The translations under genes and the position numbers were made by a program. From positions 1 to 17,635 of the forward strand of contig CANHVX010000007.1 in NCBI GenBank assembly GCA_947464215.1: a DNA stretch of 17,635 bases, given 5' to 3'. Positions 1-5,599 of the stretch are shown in pieces. Below the pieces are notes generated by a model, which saw only the letters and a program-made list of their open reading frames with translations, did not search any database and was not told the DNA's origin. Origin of the DNA: Pseudomonadaceae bacterium. GTDB taxonomy: Bacteria; Pseudomonadota; Alphaproteobacteria; UBA2136; UBA6156. Position 1 is the stretch's first letter. Each line of letters begins with the position of its first letter.

Positions 1-11
1 AATAACAACAA

Positions 12-125
12 ATCATCAAAATCCTCGGCCTTGCAACCCTACTGGTGCTGGGCGGCCTGAGCCTGACAGCGTGCAGCGACCACGGCCACGAGAAAGAAGC
101 CGAACACGGCCACAGCCACGATTAG
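12..125 (+). CDS. Tiny His-rich lipoprotein-like ORF, start codon unclear
   Basis: The frame ending at TAG 123-125 reads IIKILGLATLLVLGGLSLTAC, then a short tail SDHGHEKEAEHGHSHD. This is a hydrophobic signal segment with a good lipobox (LTAC) and a mature part of about 17 residues with five His and several acidic residues, as in small metal-binding lipoproteins. An in-frame TAA at 3-5 closes the frame upstream, and there is no ATG, GTG or TTG before the hydrophobic segment. The only starts that would keep the signal peptide are ATC codons at 12 or 15. It may therefore use a rare ATC start, carry a mutated start (pseudogene), or contain an assembly error. No Shine-Dalgarno sequence is visible in the few bases upstream. 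The function, perhaps metal binding at the envelope, is inference only. The coding signature is fair and the start is unresolved. Confidence 0.45.
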   Translation: MIKILGLATLLVLGGLSLTACSDHGHEKEAEHGHSHD

Positions 126-147
126 TCTCAAAACGTGGCCCCGATAA

Positions 148-164
148 CCCCGCCCTAGGCGGGG
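148..164 (-). terminator. GC-rich hairpin at the end of the tRNA repeat array
   Basis: A perfect 7-bp inverted repeat, CCCCGCC and GGCGGGG, has a 3-nt loop. It lies immediately beyond the last tRNA-derived repeat unit in the minus-strand reading direction, and also just after the small lipoprotein-like frame on the plus strand. Neither side has a proper T-tract, so it may be a weak terminator or an RNA-end stabilising hairpin. Its position between two converging units fits that role. Confidence 0.4.
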
Positions 165-171
165 CTTATGA

Positions 172-328
172 TGCGAACGGGTGCTGGAAGGATGTCGCGG
201 CGGTTCGCCGCGCCCATCAAGTTTGTCCTCTGTCTCTGCCGAAAACATTGGTGCCCATGACCAGATTACGCTTCGCGTCGATCTGAAGGCGCTGCGCAGA
301 TAAGAGTTGCATGGTGCCCATGACCAGA
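172..328 (-). repeat. 157-bp tandem repeat, copy 1 (units A1 and B1), tRNA-derived
   Basis: First of two 157-bp direct repeats differing at three positions (206, 242 and 247 against 363, 399 and 404). Read on the minus strand, each copy contains two units and each unit finishes with the tRNA 3' end. B1 (311-267) leads into the 18-bp copy at 266-249, and the copy at 329-312 precedes B1. A1 (248-172) is a decayed tRNA body: it keeps 16 nt matching the D-arm and anticodon 5' side (225-240) and the anticodon 3' side with variable loop (about 176-193). The anticodon region is replaced by a 31-nt insert with a 7-bp palindrome (196-202 with 206-212). A1 has no tRNA 3' end at its left edge, so the array is truncated there. 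Confidence 0.9.
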
Positions 329-485
329 TGCGAACGGGTGCTGGAAGGATGTCGCGGCGGTTTGCCGCGCCCATCAAGTTTGTCCTCTGTCTCTGCCGTA
401 AACGTTGGTGCCCATGACCAGATTACGCTTCGCGTCGATCTGAAGGCGCTGCGCAGATAAGAGTTGCATGGTGCCCATGACCAGA
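329..485 (-). repeat. 157-bp tandem repeat, copy 2 (units A2 and B2), tRNA-derived
   Basis: Second copy of the 157-bp repeat. It carries exact 18-bp tRNA 3'-end copies at 406-423 and 469-486, separated by unit B2 (424-468), which is identical to B1. Unit A2 (330-405) is the pseudo-tRNA with the enlarged anticodon arm. In unit B the tRNA 3' end pairs with upstream bases: CAGAT and ATCTG form a 5-bp stem around an inner ACGC/GCGT hairpin (positions 425-428 and 432-435), giving a T-arm-like element of new sequence. The near identity of the two copies implies a recent duplication or ongoing homogenisation. Confidence 0.9.
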
Positions 486-533
486 TTGAGCCTTGCGGCT
501 CGATCTGAGGGAGCTTCGTCGTTTTGATGAGCA
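469..533 (-). repeat. Unit C: divergent tRNA 3'-end repeat next to the tRNA
   Basis: This unit lies directly downstream of the tRNA CCA end (minus-strand sense). A spacer of 47 nt (533-487) leads into the exact 18-bp tRNA 3'-end copy at 486-469. The spacer differs from unit B except around the hairpin: CAGAT/ATCTG (482-486 with 503-507) again encloses an inner stem, here GAGCC/GGCTC (488-492 with 497-501), capped in RNA sense by a GCAA tetraloop. The same architecture with a different inner sequence suggests that structure is retained while sequence drifts. Confidence 0.8.
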
Positions 534-609
534 TGGTGCCCATGACCAGATTCGAACTGGTACTGGAAGGATTTTAAGTCCTCTGTCTCTGCCATTGGAC
601 TACATGGGC
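534..609 (-). tRNA. tRNA with UAA anticodon (Leu-type), short variable loop, encoded CCA
   Basis: The minus strand folds as a complete 76-nt tRNA. The acceptor is GCCCATG with CATGGGC, followed by A73 and an encoded CCA. The D stem has three pairs plus a C13-A22 mismatch, and the D loop contains GG. The anticodon stem GAGGA/TCCTT carries loop CTTAAAA, giving anticodon UAA. The T arm ACCAG-TTCGAAT-CTGGT is perfect. UAA should read leucine UUA codons and A73 agrees with leucine identity. However, bacterial tRNA-Leu normally has a long class II variable arm and a length near 85 nt, whereas here the variable loop is only 5 nt. Charging identity is therefore uncertain. The gene begins 24 nt after the stop of the IMPase-like gene on the same strand, so co-transcription is possible. 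Its 3' end seeds the repeat array downstream. Confidence 0.85.
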
Positions 610-633
610 ACCTAGCGCCCGATGTAGCAGTGT

Positions 634-1389
634 TTAGGCGCCTTTGGCAAGCAGGGCGGTCAGTTCGCCAACAATTTTCGTATTGCCGCCCACAAAGGTG
701 TCATCGGGCAGGGTTTTGGCGGTGGCGGCCGATTCTTTCATCAGGAAGTCGGCCAACAGCAGCTCAAAGTCGGAAAGCCGGGTGGCGACCATCACATCGG
801 CGTGGCCGCGGGCCACCAGCAGGGCGTCCATCAGGGGCGCGCCGGTTTTGCGGGTGTGGAAGGGCACTTTTTCAGCGTGTTGCAGCAGTTTCAGGCGTGC
901 GCTGTCGGCGCTTACGGTGGTCATAAGCAGAATGGCATCGGCCAGGGTGCGGCCGCTGGCGCGCAGGCGGTCGCCGCAGGTGGCGCCTTCGCCGGCGGCG
1001 ATAAGGCAGGGGTCTTCCATGTCGGGGGTGAGAATCCCTGCCGCGGCCACACGGCCATCTTGAAGAAAGGCGATGGCCGCGCCGCACCAGCCGAGGGCGT
1101 GTTCGGCGTTGCGGCGGCCGAACAGGGGGGTGTAGAGCCAGCCGGTGGGGAAGGGCAGGGGTGTGCCGTGGGCGGGGGCCATGGCAAAGGGCAGGCCGGC
1201 GGCGGTCAGGGCGCCGTGGATAATCTCGCCCAGGTCATGCTCCAGCTTGGCCACTTCGGCGGCGGCGGCGCTGGGGTTTACCTGCACACGGCCCAGGGTG
1301 CCCATGCCGCGCAGCAGGGCGGGGCGTGCTTTGGCGAATATTTTGCGTAGAAAGGCAAGTTTGGGGTTTACGGCAAGGGGCTTGGGCAT
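634..1389 (-). CDS. Inositol-monophosphatase-family protein, probable pseudoenzyme
   Basis: A 251-residue protein with the overall pattern of the IMPase/SuhB fold. An N-terminal helix region is followed by WLYTPLFGRRN (residues 84-94), then GAAIAFLQDGRVAAAGILTPDMEDPCLIAAGEGATCGDRLRAS, which aligns by eye with the family's segment after the DPLDGTTNF motif. The aspartates of that Mg-binding motif are gone (TPLFGRRN), the upstream acidic EE motif is not recognisable, and the C-terminal WD-type motif is replaced by DFELLLADFLMKESA. The protein is therefore likely catalytically dead, although the frame is intact and in normal local codon usage. It lies downstream of efp, matching the efp-IMPase order I recall from other alphaproteobacteria. 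An efp terminator separates the two. The start at 1389 is the first ATG and has no strong ribosome binding site. Confidence 0.75.
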   Translation of the reverse strand: MPKPLAVNPKLAFLRKIFAKARPALLRGMGTLGRVQVNPSAAAAEVAKLEHDLGEIIHGALTAAGLPFAMAPAHGTPLPFPTGWLYTPLFGRRNAEHALGWCGAAIAFLQDGRVAAAGILTPDMEDPCLIAAGEGATCGDRLRASGRTLADAILLMTTVSADSARLKLLQHAEKVPFHTRKTGAPLMDALLVARGHADVMVATRLSDFELLLADFLMKESAATAKTLPDDTFVGGNTKIVGELTALLAKGA

Positions 1390-1457
1390 GGGGTGGGGTG
1401 TAGCAGGTCTTGGCGCGTGGGGGAAGCCCCTTGTGCACGAATTATCGAAAAATAGTC

Positions 1458-1497
1458 AAAAAAACAACAAGAAAGCCCAACCGCAGGGCTGGGCTTT
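1458..1497 (-). terminator. Rho-independent terminator after efp
   Basis: The 8-bp stem AAAGCCCA/TGGGCTTT (1472-1479 with 1490-1497) has a 10-nt loop. On the minus strand it is followed by a T-rich tract ending in seven T (1458-1470). It lies 34 bp after the efp stop codon and before the IMPase-like gene. Confidence 0.8.
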
Positions 1498-1530
1498 AGG
1501 GGGTGTGAGAGAGGTGGGGGGGGCTTGGGG

Positions 1531-2091
1531 CTAGGCGCGGCCGGCGTAGGTGCCGTCGGCGGTATTAATCACCACGCGCTCACCCGCACTCATATAGGGT
1601 GGGACAAGGATTTTCTCGCCATTGGCCAATTTGGCGGGTTTGTAGCTGCTGCTGGCGGTTTGGCCTTTCACCACGGCGTCGGCTTCCACAATGTCCATTT
1701 CTACTTTTTCGGGCAGAGAGACGGTCACCGGGGCGTCGTTATAAAATTCCACGTTCACCACCATGTTTTCGGCCAGCCAGACAACCTGGTCGCCCAGCAT
1801 GTCGCGGTTTAGCGCCACTTGGTCGTAGGTTTCGTTGTCCATGAAGGTCAGGTTGTCTCCTTCGGCGAACAGGAACTGCATGGGTTTGCCCATCAGCTGG
1901 GCTTTTTCCACGGTGTCGGCGCTGCGGAAACGTTCGTTCAGCTTGGTGCCGTCGGTGATGCATTTCATTTCCACCTGCATATAGGCACCGCCTTTGCCGG
2001 GCTGGGTGTGCTGGATTTTTGCCACGCGCCAGAGCTTGTTTTGGTAATCCAGCACCATGCCGGGGCGGATATCAACGCCGGAAATTTTCAT
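1531..2091 (-). CDS. efp: Translation elongation factor P
   Basis: A 186-residue protein matching EF-P over its full length. It has an N-terminal KOW-like domain (MKISGVDIRPGMVLDYQNKLWRV), the tip loop PGKGGAY with Lys33 at the position usually modified, a central OB domain and a C-terminal OB domain ending in GERVVINTADGTYAGRA. EF-P enters the ribosomal E site and rescues stalling at polyproline. The tip lysine points to lysine-type modification (EpmA/EpmB-like) or none, rather than the arginine rhamnosylation system. Neither modifying enzyme is in this window. The start is supported by a strong AGGAGG at 2100-2105. The gene is divergent from the exported protein gene at 2188. Confidence 0.97.
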   Translation of the reverse strand: MKISGVDIRPGMVLDYQNKLWRVAKIQHTQPGKGGAYMQVEMKCITDGTKLNERFRSADTVEKAQLMGKPMQFLFAEGDNLTFMDNETYDQVALNRDMLGDQVVWLAENMVVNVEFYNDAPVTVSLPEKVEMDIVEADAVVKGQTASSSYKPAKLANGEKILVPPYMSAGERVVINTADGTYAGRA

Positions 2092-2099
2092 AACGGGGG

Positions 2100-2105
2100 C
2101 CTCCT
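2100..2105 (-). promoter_or_regulatory. Strong Shine-Dalgarno of efp
   Basis: A perfect AGGAGG on the minus strand, 8 nt upstream of the efp ATG, fixes the start codon. It is stronger than the binding sites of most other genes in the window, as fits a highly expressed translation factor. Confidence 0.8.
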
Positions 2106-2141
2106 GTGGGTTTTGTCTCGTGCCAATTCGCGTATGCGGCT

Positions 2142-2170
2142 CATTTAGCCTGTTGCACGCCGAAAATCAA
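2142..2170 (-). promoter_or_regulatory. Possible efp promoter
   Basis: On the minus strand TTGATT (2165-2170) and TAAATG (2142-2147) are separated by 17 bp, about 50 bp upstream of efp. The -35 element matches well and the -10 element poorly. It lies within the 96-bp divergent region shared with the gene at 2188. Confidence 0.3.
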
Positions 2171-2187
2171 GCCGTTATGCTGGGGGC

Positions 2188-3024
2188 ATGAAATCAGTAT
2201 GGCTCACGTGGGGTGCAGCGGCGCTGGCAGGCATGCTGGCGGCTTCGGCCTGGGCCGAGCCTCCGGCCCCGGCCGTGGCAGGCACCACAGTCACCTATGC
2301 CCTGGGCGAGGGCGACGAGCAATCCACCGTCACCCTTATGGCGCTGGGCGAGGGGCTGTATGTAGTGGAAGGTTTGCCGGTGCCGGGCACGGTGTTGTTT
2401 AAGCCAGCCACGGCCGAAATCGCCTACCAGCACCCGTCCGAGGTGGGCTGGCTGCTGGCTAGCGCGGCCGATATCACTCCGCCGCCGCCGCCGGCGCAGG
2501 CGGTGCCGGGGGCGCCGTGGCAACCGTGGGGGGGCATGGCCACGCGGCGGTGGGATGTGCGGATACCGCAGGCGGCGGCCGATGGCACCACGCAGAAGTG
2601 CCCCAGTGTGTTTGCGTCGGCGGGGTTGGGGGCCCAAACGGGCGTGTCGGTGGGGGCGTTGCAGGGGGTGTTTAACACCTTGGTGTGGCTGAATGCGGGC
2701 GTGTTGCCGGCCGAATGTATGGCGTCGTGGTGGCCCGAAACGGTGTCGGCGCAGGCGGGTTTGCCGGTGCGTTGGCACAGCGTGGTGGGGGCGTTGGTGC
2801 TGAAGTCGGCGGAAAGGGTGGCCGAGGTTCCGGCCGAATACGCGGGGCTGGCGTGGCCCGCGCAGGCGATGCACGTCGACGCCGAGGCGCGCGTGCGGCT
2901 GTTGTTGGTGCAGTTCGCGCCCGAGCAGCGGGCGGCCTTTGTGCGCGAGCACGGGCGGCTGCCCACCCAGCGCCAGATAGACCTCTTGGCCGAAATGCTG
3001 GCGGCCGAAGCCAGTATGCCCTAG
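2188..3024 (+). CDS. Exported protein of unknown function
   Basis: I do not recognise a family for this 278-residue protein. It begins with a clear Sec signal peptide (residues 1-23, MKSVWLTWGAAALAGMLAASAWA, cleavage before EPPAP). A first domain (about 30-95) is rich in short beta-type stretches, then comes a linker PPPPPAQAVPGAPWQP, then a second region with two cysteines (KCPS and AECM). The tail is helical and charged and ends in RLPTQRQIDLLAEMLAAEASMP. The five-proline run is a plausible EF-P-dependent stall site, notable because efp is the divergent neighbour. The start is supported by a G-rich stretch at 2178-2184. It lies 106 bp ahead of ntrY on the same strand and may share its transcript. 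A periplasmic location is inferred from the signal peptide. Confidence 0.75.
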   Translation: MKSVWLTWGAAALAGMLAASAWAEPPAPAVAGTTVTYALGEGDEQSTVTLMALGEGLYVVEGLPVPGTVLFKPATAEIAYQHPSEVGWLLASAADITPPPPPAQAVPGAPWQPWGGMATRRWDVRIPQAAADGTTQKCPSVFASAGLGAQTGVSVGALQGVFNTLVWLNAGVLPAECMASWWPETVSAQAGLPVRWHSVVGALVLKSAERVAEVPAEYAGLAWPAQAMHVDAEARVRLLLVQFAPEQRAAFVREHGRLPTQRQIDLLAEMLAAEASMP

Positions 3025-3130
3025 CCGGGCTGTGCTTTTTAAGTAACAGGGTCTCGGTGTGTTTTCGCTGCCTAGTGGGCAAGCCAAGGCTCTTTCCATG
3101 GCCGTGTCCTGGGCCTTAAGCTAAAGCCTG

Positions 3131-5599
3131 ATGATGTCGTCCCGCGCGCCCACGCCTGCTCCCCGTCCTTCGGCCATGCCCCTGGTCGAGCATCTGCCGT
3201 TCGATACCACCATTGCCGGTGTCTGGCCTGTCGGTGCCGAACGGCGCGCGCGGCGCGGCCGCCATCCGTTTTATCAAGCCATCAAGTGGGCGTTTATCGG
3301 GCTGGTGGTGGTGGTGGTGGCCATGATGCTGGCGGTGGTGTGGGGGGTGTCGTCGCGGCCGTGGCTTACGGGGCCGGCGTATATCGCCTTGCTGGGGGCC
3401 ACCTTGGTGCTGTGCGGGCTGGCGGGGCTGTATGTGTTGCGGCGGCTGGTGGTGATGCTGCTCGATAGGCGCGGGCGCCTGCAAGGCGGCAAGCTGCACC
3501 GGCGGTTGCTGGCGGTGTTTGCGGTGTTGGCGGTGTTGCCGGCGGTGGCGGTGGGCGGGGTGGCTATTTTTCTGCTCAATCAGGGGATAGAAAGCTGGTT
3601 TGCCGTGCGCGTGTCGTCGGCGCTGGAAGCGGGCGAGCAGGTGGCCGAGGGCTACGTGGAAGAGAGCAGCCGCAGCCTCTTGGCCGAGAGCACAGCCCTG
3701 GGGCGCGATGAAATCTGGACCCTTCCTCCATTGCTGTTAAGCGAGCAAGCGGTGGCGGGCTGGCTGCGCACGCAGCTCACCACGCGCGAGCTCGACGAGC
3801 TGGCGCTGGTCGATGCCGATGGCCAGGTGCTGGCCAGCGGGGCGGGGGTTTGGGGGGCGGGGTTGCCGCCGGCGGTGTCGGTATATGTGCAAACGGCCAC
3901 GGCGTTTGGGGTGCGGGCGCGGGCCGAGGTCTTCCGCGATGTGAGCGCCGAACGGCTGATGGCCGCCGTGCCCTTGCCGCAGCAACGGTGGCTGGTGGCC
4001 GAGCGGCGCCTGCCCGAGGCCATGCTGGCGCGCGTGGCGCAGATGCAGCAGGCGGCGGGGGCCTACCAGGCGCTGCGGAGTGAACGCGACACCTTGCGCC
4101 TGCAAATCACCATGTATTTTGTGCTGCTGATGATGGGCGTGGTCACGGCGGCGGTCTGGACAGCCGGGCACGTTTCGGCGCGCATCACGCGGCCGCTTAC
4201 GGGGCTGGTGCACGGCACCAACCGGGTGTCGTCGGGCGATTTGTCGGTGCGCCTGGTCCCCTCCGATGACGACGAACTCGGCGTGCTCACCCAGGCCTTT
4301 AACCGGATGACCCTGCAACTGGCCTCCAACCGCGACTTGGTCGAGAAGAAGAACGCGGAACTCGATAACCGCCGCCGCTTTAACGAGGCGGTGTTGCTGG
4401 GGGTGTCGGCGGGCGTGGTGGCGGTCGATGAAGGTGGGGTGGTCAAGGTTGCCAACCCCAGCGCCACGGCGCTGCTGCATTTGCAGGTGGGCGATAAGCT
4501 GGCGCGCGTGGTGCCGGAATTGTCCGAGGCGCTGCGCAATTTCCACGCCCAACTGTATGAGGGCGAGGTCGGCCTGCGCAAACTTATCCAAAATGTCACC
4601 GTCAAGGTGCAGGTGGCCGAAGGCGATATGCGCACGCTGCAAGTGCGCCTGTTGCCCATCGGCGGCGAACTCAGCCGCGGTGGCAGCGGGGTGGTGCTTA
4701 CGTTTGATGATATCACGCCGCTGGTGGGCGCGCAGCGGCTGGCGGCCTGGCAAGATGTGGCGCGGCGCCTGGCGCACGAAATCAAGAATCCGCTCACACC
4801 CATTCAGTTGTCGGCCGAGCGCATGAAGCGCCGCTATCTGGCCAAAATGGCGGAAGAAGATAAGCCATTGTTTGGCCAGCTGGCCGAAACCATCGTGCAG
4901 GCGGCGGAAGAAATGCGCCGCATGGTGAACGAGTTCTCCGACTTTGCCCGCATGCCGCAAGCCGTGCGCGAACCGATGGATGTCGTGCCCTTAGTCGAGA
5001 GCGTGTTGGCGCTGCAACGGGCGCGGGGCGGGGTAGAATACACGCTGCGCGACGAGGCGGGCACGGTGTTCATCAATGCCGATAAAGGGCAGCTGCAACG
5101 GGTGTTCACCAACGTGCTCGAGAACGCCTACAACGCAATTGCTGAAAGGGAGGGCACAAATCTGCCACATGGGCGCATTCAGGTTGTTGTGCGAAAGACA
5201 CAAGGTGATACTCTCACACTAGAGATCCACGATAACGGCCGTGGCTTGCCCGCTGATAAAGATGTCGACCAATTGTTCGACCCCTACGTCACCACGCGCA
5301 AGAACGGCACGGGGCTCGGGCTCGCCATCGTCAAGAAGGTGATGGATGAGCACGGCGGCACGGTGCGCATGAAGCGCCGTGAGGAGGGCGGCACAGTGGT
5401 TGTGTTGTCGTTCCCGGTGGTGGAAACCCCTGCGGGGCTTGTGGCAGTCACAGGCGCGGCGGGGGGAGAAGAAACGAGAGAACCCAACAAGGAGAGCTTG
5501 CATGAGCAGCACCCCCATCAAACACCAGACACCGGAAATTCTGGTCGTCGACGACGAGGCCGACGTGCGGACAGCGCTGGCAGGCATTCTGGAGGATGA
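3131..5599 (+). CDS. ntrY: Sensor histidine kinase NtrY
   Basis: An 822-residue membrane kinase with the NtrY layout. There are three N-terminal membrane segments (about 54-74, 83-103, 126-149), a periplasmic region to about 325, a fourth segment (about 326-348), then HAMP, PAS (about 415-530), HisKA with the H box ARRLAHEIKNPLTPIQLSAERM (phospho-acceptor His549), and an HATPase domain with NVLENAYNAI, DNGRGLP and GTGLGLAI. It senses an envelope or redox signal and phosphorylates NtrX. The catalytic domain is complete by about residue 760, yet the frame runs on for some 60 unusual residues (VETPAGLVAV... RRRRGRRADSAGRHSGG), of which the last 98 nt overlap ntrX out of frame. The start at an ATGATG has no clear ribosome binding site. 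Confidence 0.93.
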   Translation: MMSSRAPTPAPRPSAMPLVEHLPFDTTIAGVWPVGAERRARRGRHPFYQAIKWAFIGLVVVVVAMMLAVVWGVSSRPWLTGPAYIALLGATLVLCGLAGLYVLRRLVVMLLDRRGRLQGGKLHRRLLAVFAVLAVLPAVAVGGVAIFLLNQGIESWFAVRVSSALEAGEQVAEGYVEESSRSLLAESTALGRDEIWTLPPLLLSEQAVAGWLRTQLTTRELDELALVDADGQVLASGAGVWGAGLPPAVSVYVQTATAFGVRARAEVFRDVSAERLMAAVPLPQQRWLVAERRLPEAMLARVAQMQQAAGAYQALRSERDTLRLQITMYFVLLMMGVVTAAVWTAGHVSARITRPLTGLVHGTNRVSSGDLSVRLVPSDDDELGVLTQAFNRMTLQLASNRDLVEKKNAELDNRRRFNEAVLLGVSAGVVAVDEGGVVKVANPSATALLHLQVGDKLARVVPELSEALRNFHAQLYEGEVGLRKLIQNVTVKVQVAEGDMRTLQVRLLPIGGELSRGGSGVVLTFDDITPLVGAQRLAAWQDVARRLAHEIKNPLTPIQLSAERMKRRYLAKMAEEDKPLFGQLAETIVQAAEEMRRMVNEFSDFARMPQAVREPMDVVPLVESVLALQRARGGVEYTLRDEAGTVFINADKGQLQRVFTNVLENAYNAIAEREGTNLPHGRIQVVVRKTQGDTLTLEIHDNGRGLPADKDVDQLFDPYVTTRKNGTGLGLAIVKKVMDEHGGTVRMKRREEGGTVVVLSFPVVETPAGLVAVTGAAGGEETREPNKESLHEQHPHQTPDTGNSGRRRRGRRADSAGRHSGG
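5489..5494 (+). promoter_or_regulatory. Shine-Dalgarno of ntrX inside ntrY
   Basis: AAGGAG lies 7 nt before the ntrX ATG and decides that start against a 41-codon upstream extension. It sits within the ntrY tail, so ntrX translation is probably coupled to ntrY. Confidence 0.75.

Noticed and set aside
249..551. A CRISPR-like array: 18-bp identical repeats with unrelated spacers
   Set aside because: The repeat is the 3' end of the adjacent tRNA, the spacers are 45-76 nt and recur in two near-identical 157-bp blocks, and no cas gene is present.
39..595. Minus-strand frames of 73-112 codons across the tRNA array
   Set aside because: They translate the tRNA repeats (recurring LVMGTMQLLS-type segments) and have no protein-like pattern or ribosome binding site.
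148..609. An integrated island using the tRNA 3' end as attachment site
   Set aside because: The intervals between 3'-end copies are under 80 nt and no integrase or phage remnant is visible. Repeated tiny integrations are less likely than a tandem tRNA-derived array.
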